NCBI RefSeq assembly: GCF_014306135.1
Contig: NZ_JACRWD010000002.1
Location: 248,001-312,000 of the forward strand
Source of the DNA: Paraclostridium hominis
GTDB lineage: Bacteria; Bacillota; Clostridia; Peptostreptococcales; Peptostreptococcaceae
Direction of reading: 5' to 3'
Length of the DNA stretch: 64,000 nucleotides
A program made the translations under genes and the position numbers. Positions 43,461 to 52,212 of this stretch are shown here, in pieces; position 1 is the first letter of the stretch; the number at the start of each line of letters is the position of its first letter. The notes beneath the pieces were generated by a model, which saw only the letters and a program-made list of their open reading frames with translations, ran no database searches and was not told where the DNA came from.

Positions 43461-44297
43461 TTATATACCCATTAATAGTTGTGGATTTAAAATAGCACTA
43501 TATCCATCCTCTTTAAAATTTGATAAACCTAAAATAACATTAGGTATCTTTTTGCCATCTATTTCTATGTAATCTGATTTTATTCCTATTACTAAATTCT
43601 CATCATTTATTTGTCTCACAGGTATAATTCTAATTCTATAATATACATCTTCACCAATCTCATCTATAACATCATTAACAGTATTAATACTAATATTTTT
43701 TAAATCTATTTTTTGTAATTCTTTAGGTAAAATTTCATATAATTTATTAGCACTTATAATTACTACTTCGTCCTTTGTTATGGGATCTTTTAATAAATTC
43801 CCTGTATCGATTAAAGCCCTAAGCTCTAATTCATTTTTATCTATACACACTTTTATATCTTTTTTCATACTATTTAAGTATTTTAATTCCTTTATATCTT
43901 TATAAATATATTTAAGAATAATTCCACTTATATACGATATTAAAATTATTAAAGATATATTTATATGACTAATCCCTGTAAAATATATTATAAAAAATGA
44001 ACTTCCGGCTATAAATATATTAACAAAATAAAATACAACCAAAATTCTTATATAATCTTTTAAATCTTTATAATCAAAACTTATCTTCGCAATAGTCAGT
44101 ATCAATAATATTTTCATGGGTAGTGTAAAAATTAAATCTAAATTTGGAAGTAAATAAGCAATAGCGTATATCATTCCGACTATTGCCCCTGTCCATTTTT
44201 TTTTATTAGAATTATAATTTTTAGTTAATATTGATGTACAACTTATTATAATATAATTTATTAATAAGTTCTCAATTGCATAATATTCTACATACAC
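43461..44297 (-). CDS. spoIIGA: SpoIIGA, pro-SigE processing aspartic protease
   Basis: Membrane protease that cleaves pro-SigE after engulfment signalling. Five membrane helices lie in the first 130 residues. The C-terminal protease domain has the active-site motif LIDTGNLL (Asp at about 164). I choose the GTG at 44297: AGGGGGG is 6 nt before it, whereas it directly abuts the ATG two codons upstream. It heads the spoIIGA-sigE-sigG set. A spoIIG-type promoter lies upstream. Confidence 0.93.
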   Translation of the reverse strand: MYVEYYAIENLLINYIIISCTSILTKNYNSNKKKWTGAIVGMIYAIAYLLPNLDLIFTLPMKILLILTIAKISFDYKDLKDYIRILVVFYFVNIFIAGSSFFIIYFTGISHINISLIILISYISGIILKYIYKDIKELKYLNSMKKDIKVCIDKNELELRALIDTGNLLKDPITKDEVVIISANKLYEILPKELQKIDLKNISINTVNDVIDEIGEDVYYRIRIIPVRQINDENLVIGIKSDYIEIDGKKIPNVILGLSNFKEDGYSAILNPQLLMGI

Positions 44298-44326
44298 TAT
44301 CATCCCCCCTTAAAGCATTTATCTAT

Positions 44327-44374
44327 ATTATAGTTTAGGTTAAATGAGTTTTATGTCATAATTGATAGTCGAAT
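44327..44374 (-). promoter_or_regulatory. spoIIG-type promoter with wide spacer and Spo0A-like box
   Basis: -10 TATAAT (44327-44332) and a -35-like ATGACA (44354-44359) are 21 bp apart. That exceeds the normal 17 and resembles the known wide (22-bp) Spo0A-activated spoIIG promoter of Bacillus. Just upstream at 44366-44374, ATTCGACTA contains TTCGAC, close to the inverted 0A box TTCGACA. Confidence 0.6.
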
Positions 44375-44420
44375 TATAATTAATTTATTATTTAAAAAAA
44401 CAAAAAATCGCAAAAAAAAA

Positions 44421-44438
44421 GAAGATAGTATTATCTTC
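44421..44438 (-). terminator. Terminator overlapping the ftsZ 3' end
   Basis: GAAGATA (44421-44427) pairs with TATCTTC (44432-44438); nine T follow on the minus strand. The hairpin arm includes the last codons of ftsZ. Confidence 0.85.
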
Positions 44439-45603
44439 TTCTTCTTAGGAATGTTGGTATTTCCATATCATCATTTTCTATATATGATGGACTTGCGCTT
44501 TGTTTAGCAACAGGTTCTTCTTCTCTCTTTGGTTCTTGCATTACTGGTCTTTGAACTTCTCTTGCCATATTATGGTTTATATTAGGTTGTTGAAATCCTT
44601 GATTTTGGTTCATCCCACTATTTCTATTAAAATCTAATTCCATATCTTGTCCATCTTCAAATCCAGTAGCTATTACTGTTATAACAAGATCATCCTTTAA
44701 GTCTTCTTTTATTGTAGCTCCAAATATTATGTTGGCTTCAGAATCGCAAGACTCTTGAACTAATGTTGAAGCTTCATTTATTTCAAATAGTCCTAGATTA
44801 GCTCCACCTGTTATATTAAGTAAGACACCTTTAGCTCCTTTTATAGATGTTTCTAATAATGGTGATTGTATAGCTTGAGTTGCTGCTTCTATAGCTCTAT
44901 TTTCACCTTGTGCTTTTCCCATTCCCATATGAGCTAACCCTTTTTCTTTCATTATAGACTGAACATCTGCAAAGTCTAAGTTTATTAATCCAGGGGCAGC
45001 TATAAGATCAGATATTGACTCTATACCTTGTTTTAATACATCATCTGCTATAGAGAAAGCTTCTAGCATAGATGTATTTTTTTGAACTATTTGTAATAAT
45101 CTATCATTAGGTATAGTTATTAGAGTATCAACTTTAGTTTTTAATTCTTTTATACCTTGTTCTGCATTTTTCATTCTTACTTTACCTTCAAATGCAAAAG
45201 GCTTAGTTACAACTCCTACAGTAAGTATACCCATTTCTTTTGCTAGTTGAGCAACTACTGGGGCAGCTCCTGTTCCTGTTCCTCCACCCATTCCTGCAGT
45301 TACAAATACCATATCCGCACCTTCAAGGACTTTTATTATTTCATCTTTACTTTCTTCTGCAGATTTCTTCCCAACTTCTGGGTTAGCTCCTGCTCCTAGA
45401 CCCCTTGTAAGTTTTTCACCAACTTGGATCTTGTGCTCAGCTTTAGATGTATATAAAGCTTGTTTATCTGTATTAACAGCTATAAATTCAACACCTTTAA
45501 GTTGTGCTTCAACCATTCTATTGACAGCGTTATTTCCACCGCCACCTACGCCTATTACTTTGATTTTTGCAAAGTTATCCATTTCTACGTCAAAGTTTAG
45601 CAT
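44431..45603 (-). CDS. ftsZ: Cell division GTPase FtsZ
   Basis: Tubulin homologue that forms the Z-ring. The nucleotide loop GGGNNAVNRM is near residues 21-30 and the G-box GGGTGTG at 106-112. The T7 loop NLDFADVQSIM is present. A variable linker rich in Gln/Asn leads to the conserved C-terminal peptide IPTFLRRRR, which binds SepF. The 390 aa length is normal. AAGGAGG precedes the ATG. An extended -10 promoter lies 45 bp upstream. No ftsA is adjacent, unlike Bacillus. Confidence 0.98.
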   Translation of the reverse strand: MLNFDVEMDNFAKIKVIGVGGGGNNAVNRMVEAQLKGVEFIAVNTDKQALYTSKAEHKIQVGEKLTRGLGAGANPEVGKKSAEESKDEIIKVLEGADMVFVTAGMGGGTGTGAAPVVAQLAKEMGILTVGVVTKPFAFEGKVRMKNAEQGIKELKTKVDTLITIPNDRLLQIVQKNTSMLEAFSIADDVLKQGIESISDLIAAPGLINLDFADVQSIMKEKGLAHMGMGKAQGENRAIEAATQAIQSPLLETSIKGAKGVLLNITGGANLGLFEINEASTLVQESCDSEANIIFGATIKEDLKDDLVITVIATGFEDGQDMELDFNRNSGMNQNQGFQQPNINHNMAREVQRPVMQEPKREEEPVAKQSASPSYIENDDMEIPTFLRRRR

Positions 45604-45647
45604 CTATAAACCTCCTTATTTAATATTCAAAGTAAATCTATGTATTA

Positions 45648-45678
45648 ATTATATCATTTTATATTAGCATTTTGTTAA
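45648..45678 (-). promoter_or_regulatory. Extended -10 promoter of ftsZ
   Basis: TGATATAAT on the minus strand (TATAAT at 45648-45653) is an extended -10. TTAACA (45673-45678) is a possible -35 at 19-bp spacing. It lies 45 bp before the ftsZ start. Confidence 0.6.
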
Positions 45679-45923
45679 TATTTAACTAACTTATTCCACA
45701 AAAAAGTTTATTTTCCTCTTTTTTTATTTGATAAATTGGATATAATATATCTGCTTATAATTAACAAATTGTCAAATAATCTTATTCTAAACACTAATAT
45801 GACTTAATAATACATAAATTTTTCTAATCTCTATCCTATATAATATAAAACATTGCAATTAATATATTGCAAAAAATTCAGTTATAAATATAATATTGTT
45901 ATATTTACTGTCAAAACTTGATT

Positions 45924-46016
45924 TTATATACCAACGACATAAGCCATTATATATGCTATTGGAATATAATATGTAATTATTATAACTTATGCAATGCCTC
46001 CAATTATCCATATCAT
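45924..46016 (-). pseudogene. Small membrane-peptide frame with in-frame TAA
   Basis: An ATG at 46016 with a good ribosome binding site (AAAAGGTGA, 7-nt spacing) opens a nine-codon frame MIWIIGGIA ending in TAA (45987-45989). The same frame continues for 20 hydrophobic codons (VIIITYYIPIAYIMAYVVGI) to a second stop at 45924. It may be a decayed or sequencing-damaged one-helix protein of about 29 aa, or simply chance. I do not recognise it. Confidence 0.3.
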
Positions 46017-46191
46017 AAATATTCACCTTTTATATTTTACTTTGAAATACCTACATTATTCAAGTTTTTTATGTATGTTTTTTATAAGAATTTATAAATA
46101 TCGTATCTTTTTCTTCAATATTTATATAAATCCAACAAAATTCCTTTTAAAAATTAATATATAAACTTGGATATTTCAATGATTCCTTATA

Positions 46192-46926
46192 TCAAGGAGA
46201 ATACACCGCTTGTTCTTTACTAACCAAATTAACATTTCCTTTTTTAATATTATTTGATTTTAAATCTATTAATATCTCATTCAATCGTTTTACATTGTAT
46301 TGTATATTTTCATCTAACTTCATAGTTATTTTTATATCATCTGTATTTTCCATATTTATATAATTTTTTTTAATATCTATGGTTTTAATTTCTCTTAGCA
46401 TTTTATTATCTTTTAAAATTTTTAAAGTTTTTATTAATAAATCTTGATTATTATTATTTGTTTTTATAAAGGTATTTATATCTTTTTCTTTAAGCTCAAT
46501 TCCCTTTATTATAGGTATATGTTTATTGGTTATATCATTCTTTTCAGACAAAATCAATCCGTCTTCTTGTATATAAAGATATCTTTTATCAACCTTTATT
46601 ATAGCATCTTCAGTATTTTCTTTTATTTCTATTATCAGTTTATTTGGAATTTTTCTGCTTACCTTTACATAATTAATATAAGGATTCTTAAGTATATTTT
46701 TTTCTATTTCATTTATATTATATTGAAATAAATTATTACCTATTTTTATTGATGATATCTTTATTATATCATTTTTAACTATTTTATCATTTCCCTTTAA
46801 AATTACTTCACTTAAATCAAATATACTACTACTTATACAAATATATATTAATAATATGATCAATAATATAAAGCTATATATAGTTATCTTGCCTCTTTTA
46901 TTTATTCTATATCTACTTTTTCTCAT
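46192..46926 (-). CDS. divIB: DivIB/FtsQ division protein
   Basis: Bitopic divisome protein. A basic N-terminus (RKSRYRINKRGK) is followed by one membrane helix (about 15-35), a POTRA domain (FDLSEVILKGNDKIVKNDIIKIS) and a beta domain (VSRKIPNKLIIEIKE). The 244 aa length fits Firmicutes DivIB. It lies after murA with its own GGTGGGGG ribosome binding site, and 588 bp before ftsZ. Confidence 0.87.
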   Translation of the reverse strand: MRKSRYRINKRGKITIYSFILLIILLIYICISSSIFDLSEVILKGNDKIVKNDIIKISSIKIGNNLFQYNINEIEKNILKNPYINYVKVSRKIPNKLIIEIKENTEDAIIKVDKRYLYIQEDGLILSEKNDITNKHIPIIKGIELKEKDINTFIKTNNNNQDLLIKTLKILKDNKMLREIKTIDIKKNYINMENTDDIKITMKLDENIQYNVKRLNEILIDLKSNNIKKGNVNLVSKEQAVYSP

Positions 46927-47068
46927 ATGCCCCCACCTTTTGTATAATTTTAATTTTACTCCTTAGTTTATTATTTAAGTGTTATATATTAAATTCTTAA
47001 TATATAAGATACTACTAATTTTGAATTTTCCCTCTCAATTTATTTTATATAATGCAAAAAATGCAAAA

Positions 47069-47104
47069 AAGAAATCGTAATAGCATTACCTAATTCGACT
47101 TCTT
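47069..47104 (-). terminator. Terminator after murA
   Basis: AAGAAATCG (47069-47077) pairs with CGACTTCTT (47096-47104) with one G-U pair; the minus strand continues into six T. It would separate murA from divIB. Confidence 0.7.
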
Positions 47105-47115
47105 TTTAATATACC

Positions 47116-48369
47116 TTATATTTTTTCAATATCTGCTCCAAGATTTCTTAATATAAACTCAAAATCTTCATATCCTCTTTCTATATAATTTATACTAGAA
47201 ACTTCAGTTGTCCCTTCTGCTACTAAACCTGCAAGCACTAAAGCTGCTCCTCCTCTCAAATCCATTGCTTTTACTTTCTCTCCAGTAAGAACATCAACGC
47301 CTTTTACCATACAAATATTCTCAGTTATATTAATTATATTAGCTCCCATCTTTATGAGTTCATCACAGTGCATAAATCTATTTTCAAAAATAGTTTCATG
47401 AAATACACTAGTCCCTTTTCCTAAGCAAAGCAATGTCATTAACTGGGATTGCATATCTGTTGGGAATCCAGGATGTGGAGATGTTTTTACAATATCTATT
47501 GGTATTATCTTTTTAGGTGGACTCATTATTAATCCTTTATTTTTATACTCTATAATACAACCTGCTTCTTCTAATTTTTTAACTATAGGATCCATATGAG
47601 CTTTTATAACTTTGTCTACCTCTAAATTACCACCTGTTATAGCACTAGCTATCATATAAGTTCCTATAGCAATTCTATCAGGAATTATTGTATGATTTAC
47701 TGAGTGTAGTTTATCTACTCCTTCAATTTGAATACAGCTAGTACCAGCACCATTAACTTTTGCTCCCATAGAATTTAGAAATTCTTGTAAGTCTTCAATC
47801 TCAGGCTCTTTAGCAGCATTATTTATTATAGTTGTGCCTTTTGCTTTAACAGCTGCAAGTATTGCATTTTCTGTTGCCCCAACACTAGGAAATTGTAAGT
47901 TTATAGTACTTCCAATTAAATTATCTCTGTGACAGTATATATATCCATTTTCTTCTGTAATTTTTACTCCTAGCGTTTTTAATGCATCTAAATGTAAATC
48001 TATTGGTCTAGCACCTATAGAACACCCTCCTGGGTAACTTATACTTATATCATTAAATCTTCCAATCATAGCTCCCATAACAATTATAGATGATCTTAAC
48101 ATCTTCATATATTCTTCTTTAACACTAGTAATATCTATATTAGAACTATCTAAATATAAAGTTGAATCTTCATACTTTGCTTTACATCCTATACTTTTTA
48201 AAATATCTATCATTACATGAACATCTGATATATTTGGAATATTATTTATTATGCTCTTAGATTCATTTAATATGGCTGCAGCCATTATAGGCAATACAGA
48301 ATTTTTAGCTCCTCTTATAGACAGTCTACCTTCTACTTTATTGCCCCCATTAATTATATACTTTGACAA
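47116..48369 (-). CDS. murA: UDP-N-acetylglucosamine 1-carboxyvinyltransferase
   Basis: First committed step of peptidoglycan synthesis. Catalytic C116 lies in GGCSIGARPIDLH, the residue alkylated by fosfomycin, so the enzyme should be sensitive. The N-terminus KYIINGGNKVEGRLSIRGAKNS and the 417 aa length are normal. Translation starts at a TTG after AGGGGGGAA. That ribosome binding site can pair with a complementary run 56 nt upstream (separate entry). The gene follows murG, inside the dcw cluster. Confidence 0.97.
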   Translation of the reverse strand: MSKYIINGGNKVEGRLSIRGAKNSVLPIMAAAILNESKSIINNIPNISDVHVMIDILKSIGCKAKYEDSTLYLDSSNIDITSVKEEYMKMLRSSIIVMGAMIGRFNDISISYPGGCSIGARPIDLHLDALKTLGVKITEENGYIYCHRDNLIGSTINLQFPSVGATENAILAAVKAKGTTIINNAAKEPEIEDLQEFLNSMGAKVNGAGTSCIQIEGVDKLHSVNHTIIPDRIAIGTYMIASAITGGNLEVDKVIKAHMDPIVKKLEEAGCIIEYKNKGLIMSPPKKIIPIDIVKTSPHPGFPTDMQSQLMTLLCLGKGTSVFHETIFENRFMHCDELIKMGANIINITENICMVKGVDVLTGEKVKAMDLRGGAALVLAGLVAEGTTEVSSINYIERGYEDFEFILRNLGADIEKI

Positions 48370-48374
48370 AATTA

Positions 48375-48447
48375 TTCCCCCCTAGCAGCAAGTATTTAAG
48401 GCAAAATATAACTTCTTATATTTTTAATACTATGTCCCAGGGGGGAA
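48375..48447 (-). promoter_or_regulatory. Possible RNA stem sequestering the murA ribosome binding site
   Basis: On the minus strand TTCCCCCCT (48447-48439), 5 nt after the murG stop, is perfectly complementary to the murA Shine-Dalgarno AGGGGGGAA (48383-48375). Nine base pairs, six of them GC, would enclose about 55 nt. If formed, it would hide the site from the ribosome unless murG translation or a factor opens it. Confidence 0.45.
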
Positions 48448-48452
48448 ATATG

Positions 48453-49661
48453 TTACTTTTTATTTTTTATTCCTATAGTTTTAACTTCTTTAGGTTCATC
48501 TTCTTTTTTATTATCATTCTTTGTTTGTAATTTTTCTTCTTTTTTATTATTCTTATTATTTCTGTTGTAAACTTCCATAACTTCTTTATATATTAAATCT
48601 ATAGCCTCTGGTTTTCCTATTTCTCTACTTGCATTAGACATATCAATTAATAAATCTCTATCTCCTAATAATTTAAATACTGTTTCATTTAATGATTCAG
48701 GAGTAAGATTTTTTTCTAATATAGCAATACCAGCACCTTTACTTTCTACACTCTTTGCATTATATTCTTGGTGATTTTCTGCTGTATATGCTTTTGGTAT
48801 TATTATAGAAGGCTTTCCTAAAGCTGTTATTTCTGCTAAAGATATAGCTCCTGCACTTCCTATAACTAAATCACACGCTGCTAATGCACTTGCCATATCT
48901 TCAAGGTAAGGTACAACTTTTTGATATGGTTTTAAATCTAGATCGCTTATATCCTTCATAAATCCTTCATAGAAATTTTTACCTGTTGCATATATAAACG
49001 CAGCATCTTCATTAACAAGGTTTCTTATTACTAGCTTCATTGAATCATTTATTTTTCTTGATCCTCCACTTCCACCATAACATAAAACCATTTTTTTATC
49101 TTCTTGTATTCCTAACTTTCTTCTTGAATTACCTTTTTTGGATACCAATATTTCTTTTCTAACTGGATTACCTGTAAGCACTAACTTATTTCTAGTTTCT
49201 TCAGGAAATCTACCATGAGAATCTTCAAAACTTGTTAATACTTTAGTTACCATCTTTGCCAAAATTTTATTAGTTACTCCAGGGAAAGAGTTTTGCTCAT
49301 GAATTATTGTAGGAACTTTTTTCATTGATGAGTTAAATAATACAGGACCACTAACATATCCACCTGTTCCTATAACTATATCCGGTTTAAATGTTTTAAC
49401 AATTTTTCTTGATTGTTCTAATCCTTTAAATAACTTAAAAACTCTTTTTACATTATCAAAATCTATTTTTCTTTTAAATCCTTGTACTGTAACTGTCTTT
49501 AATTCATACCCATACTTAGGAACTATTTCAGATTCTATTCCTTTTTCAGTTCCAACAAAAACTATCTCAGCATCTGGATTTTCTTCTTTTATTCTATTTG
49601 CTATGGCTATTGCAGGATAAACGTGACCTCCTGTTCCTCCGCCAGATAATAAAACTTTCAT
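48453..49661 (-). CDS. murG: UDP-GlcNAc:lipid I GlcNAc transferase
   Basis: Makes lipid II on the inner membrane face. GGGTGGHVYPAIAIA (7-21) and GTGGYVSGPV are the family loops; GSAGAISLAEITALGKPS binds the nucleotide sugar. The body is of normal size. A charged Lys/Asn/Glu-rich C-terminal tail of about 40 residues makes it 402 aa, longer than usual. It lies between spoVE and murA. Confidence 0.95.
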   Translation of the reverse strand: MKVLLSGGGTGGHVYPAIAIANRIKEENPDAEIVFVGTEKGIESEIVPKYGYELKTVTVQGFKRKIDFDNVKRVFKLFKGLEQSRKIVKTFKPDIVIGTGGYVSGPVLFNSSMKKVPTIIHEQNSFPGVTNKILAKMVTKVLTSFEDSHGRFPEETRNKLVLTGNPVRKEILVSKKGNSRRKLGIQEDKKMVLCYGGSGGSRKINDSMKLVIRNLVNEDAAFIYATGKNFYEGFMKDISDLDLKPYQKVVPYLEDMASALAACDLVIGSAGAISLAEITALGKPSIIIPKAYTAENHQEYNAKSVESKGAGIAILEKNLTPESLNETVFKLLGDRDLLIDMSNASREIGKPEAIDLIYKEVMEVYNRNNKNNKKEEKLQTKNDNKKEDEPKEVKTIGIKNKK

Positions 49662-49676
49662 TATTTCATCTCCTGT

Positions 49677-50804
49677 CTAATTCATTTTTACATGCTTAGA
49701 GACATTAAGTACTATCCCTACTGCTGCCATGAATATTATAAGAGAGGTGCCTCCATAACTTATAAAAGGTAATGCAACTCCCGTAACAGGCATTGATGAT
49801 GTAGCAACAGCAATATTTAGTGCTGCTTGAATACCAATTTGCCCTCCTATACCCACAACTAGCATACATGAAAATACATCAGGACATTTAATTGCAATTC
49901 TTATACATCTATAAACTAAAAATACAAATAACATTATAACTATAGCACATCCTATAAGCCCTAGTTCTTCACCTATTATTGCAAATATAAAGTCATTTTG
50001 TGGTTCTGGTATGTAAAAATATTTCTGCCTACTCTTTCCAAGTCCAAGTCCAAACAACCCACCTGATCCTAATGCATATAATCCTTGTATAACTTGATAT
50101 CCAGCTCCTAATGGGTCTTTGAATGGGTCTAGAAAAGACGTAACACGAGCAAGTCTATATGGTGCTGCTAAAACCATTACAATAAATAGTGCAACTCCCG
50201 CTCCAAACATACTATATACAATCTTCATATCCATTCCAGCTACAAATATCATTACAAATGCAACTAAAACTACTGTCCCAGCAGTAGATAGATTTGGTTG
50301 AAGTATTATTAATGTAAAGAAAATCCCAGGTATTATAAGAAGTGGTATAACTCCTTTTGTTAATGACTTAATTTTATCATATTTTAATTCTATTAATTTA
50401 GCTGTTATTATTATAGTAGCAAACTTAGCTAACTCCGCTGGTTGAATAGTTAATCCTCCAAATCCTAACCATCTTTGAGCTCCGTTTAAAGATGTTCCTA
50501 ATGGAGAAAGCACTAAAATTAATAATATAATAACAATTATCCCTAACTTTTTAGCGTTTTTATACCAAAATCTATATTCTATTTTAGATGTAAAAATCAT
50601 TGCAATAAATCCTAGTGTTGCATAAATTAAATTTCTTTTTAAAAAATAATAGGAATCATCTAGTTTAAATGTAGATTGTATAAAACTAGCACTAAACACC
50701 ATTATGATTCCTATAAATACTAATAACATAGTTGTATAAAACACAACATTATCAAAATCTGTCTTTATCCCCCTACTAACACGTTTTTTTATCTCTTTAG
50801 GCAT
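49677..50804 (-). CDS. spoVE: SpoVE/FtsW-type SEDS glycosyltransferase
   Basis: SEDS-family peptidoglycan polymerase with ten membrane helices. Family blocks: GAQRWLGFGGLTIQPAELAKFA, PDFIFAIIGEELG (PQNDFIFA form), and GVALPFISYGGTSL. The 375 aa length is normal. Sequence does not cleanly separate SpoVE from FtsW; I use spoVE because it lies with spoVD in a dcw cluster that resembles Clostridioides, where this pair acts in sporulation. Confidence 0.85.
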   Translation of the reverse strand: MPKEIKKRVSRGIKTDFDNVVFYTTMLLVFIGIIMVFSASFIQSTFKLDDSYYFLKRNLIYATLGFIAMIFTSKIEYRFWYKNAKKLGIIVIILLILVLSPLGTSLNGAQRWLGFGGLTIQPAELAKFATIIITAKLIELKYDKIKSLTKGVIPLLIIPGIFFTLIILQPNLSTAGTVVLVAFVMIFVAGMDMKIVYSMFGAGVALFIVMVLAAPYRLARVTSFLDPFKDPLGAGYQVIQGLYALGSGGLFGLGLGKSRQKYFYIPEPQNDFIFAIIGEELGLIGCAIVIMLFVFLVYRCIRIAIKCPDVFSCMLVVGIGGQIGIQAALNIAVATSSMPVTGVALPFISYGGTSLIIFMAAVGIVLNVSKHVKMN

Positions 50805-50835
50805 TAATTAGACCTACCTCCATTCCCTTATATAT

Positions 50836-52194
50836 CTATAATTTATATATATTTTCTTTGAAGTCTAATCCTCTTGCCTCGAAGTTTGGATACATATCCC
50901 AACTTGCACAAGCTGGTGATAATAAAACTACATCTCCTGATTCAGCTAGTGCATAAGCTTTGTTAACAGCTTCTTTCATATCACTAACCTTCACTATATT
51001 AGTAATACCTTGTTCTTTTGCACTTAATTCTATTTTATCTGCAGTCTCTCCTAGTAATACTAATGACTTAACATTTTTAGTTGCGCATTTCATCATTTCT
51101 GTAAAATCACTTTGTTTATCCATCCCTCCAGCTATTAAAACTATAGGTCTTTCATATGAAGTTATAGCTTTTATAGTAGAATCTGGATTAGTTCCTTTAG
51201 AATCATTTACAAACATTATTCCATTTTTATTTGTTACAAATTCTAGTCTGTGCTCTACGCCTTTAAAAGTCTTTAATGTATCTTTTATAACATTTAAATC
51301 TATATTTGATACATATGACATTAAAATAGCCGCCATAGAATTTTCTAAGTTATGATTTCCAGGTAAACTTAATTCATTTTTATTTAAAAGAACTAATTTT
51401 TCACCATCAACCTCTATAACTATATTATTTTTATCGTCTAAATATGCACCTTGTTCTACTTTTTCCTTTTGAGAGAAATATAAAACTTTAGCATTTGTCT
51501 TTTTAGCTAATTCTCTAACTATAGAATCATCATAATTTAAAACACAAAAATCATTATTATCTTGATTTTCTAATATTCTTGCTTTTGCATTTATATAATT
51601 TTCCATAGTATGATGTCTATTTAAATGATCCTCTGTTATGTTTATAATAGTGCTTACTTTAGGTTTAAAGTCTTCTATACTTTCTAATTGAAAACTACTT
51701 AACTCTGTTACAAGAAAAGAATTTTCATCTGCAAAATCAACAGTATCTATAACTGGGTTTCCTATGTTTCCAACTATGTATGTATCTTTATTTGCCTTTT
51801 TAAATATCTCTCCAACTAAACTAGTTGTTGTAGTCTTTCCATTAGTTCCTGTTATCCCTATAAATGTAGGATTTTTAGATAATTTATATGCTAACTCTAC
51901 TTCTCCAATTATCTTGATATTAGCACTTTTTAGTTTCTCTATAAAAGGTAAATCAAGAGGAACTCCTGGAGATACTATAGTTAAATCTATATTATTTATA
52001 TCTTCAGGATGTTTTCCTAAAATATAATCTACACTCTCTAAATTTTCTAATTCTTTGATTATATCTTTTAATTTATCCTCTGACTTAATATCATTTACTA
52101 TAATATTTGCACCTAATTTATCTAATTTCTTTATAGTAGATACTCCTGTCTTTGCTAGTCCTACAAGTAAGACATTTTTATTTTTTAAGTCCAT
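50836..52194 (-). CDS. murD: UDP-N-acetylmuramoyl-L-alanine:D-glutamate ligase
   Basis: Adds D-Glu to UDP-MurNAc-L-Ala. ATP-binding GITGTNGKTTTT near residue 115, then NITEDHLNRHHTMENY and KGTNPDST. The C-terminal SPACASWDMYPNFEARG is diagnostic. The 452 aa length is normal. CGGGGGTAA precedes the ATG. It lies between mraY and spoVE. Confidence 0.97.
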   Translation of the reverse strand: MDLKNKNVLLVGLAKTGVSTIKKLDKLGANIIVNDIKSEDKLKDIIKELENLESVDYILGKHPEDINNIDLTIVSPGVPLDLPFIEKLKSANIKIIGEVELAYKLSKNPTFIGITGTNGKTTTTSLVGEIFKKANKDTYIVGNIGNPVIDTVDFADENSFLVTELSSFQLESIEDFKPKVSTIINITEDHLNRHHTMENYINAKARILENQDNNDFCVLNYDDSIVRELAKKTNAKVLYFSQKEKVEQGAYLDDKNNIVIEVDGEKLVLLNKNELSLPGNHNLENSMAAILMSYVSNIDLNVIKDTLKTFKGVEHRLEFVTNKNGIMFVNDSKGTNPDSTIKAITSYERPIVLIAGGMDKQSDFTEMMKCATKNVKSLVLLGETADKIELSAKEQGITNIVKVSDMKEAVNKAYALAESGDVVLLSPACASWDMYPNFEARGLDFKENIYKL

Positions 52195-52212
52195 CGTTGT
52201 TACCCCCGTAAA

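Larger units (their letters stand above)
45604..46191 (-). other. 588-bp AT-rich intergenic region between divIB and ftsZ
   Basis: No normal gene is seen. It contains the ftsZ promoter (45648-45678), the 3' flank of divIB and a short reading frame at 45924-46016 interrupted by a stop (separate entry). In several spore-formers other dcw genes occupy this place. Nothing else stands out. Confidence 0.6.

Noticed and set aside
43461..44303. ATG at 44303 as start of spoIIGA
   Set aside because: The GGGGGG directly touches that ATG; the GTG at 44297 has correct spacing and aligns better with known SpoIIGA N-termini.
48437..48600. Plus-strand ribosome-binding-like AGGGGGGAAAT followed by ATG, opening a frame antisense to murG
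   Set aside because: It is the complement of the C-run discussed for murA; the frame is the antisense of the Lys-rich murG tail and encodes low-complexity Phe/Ile.
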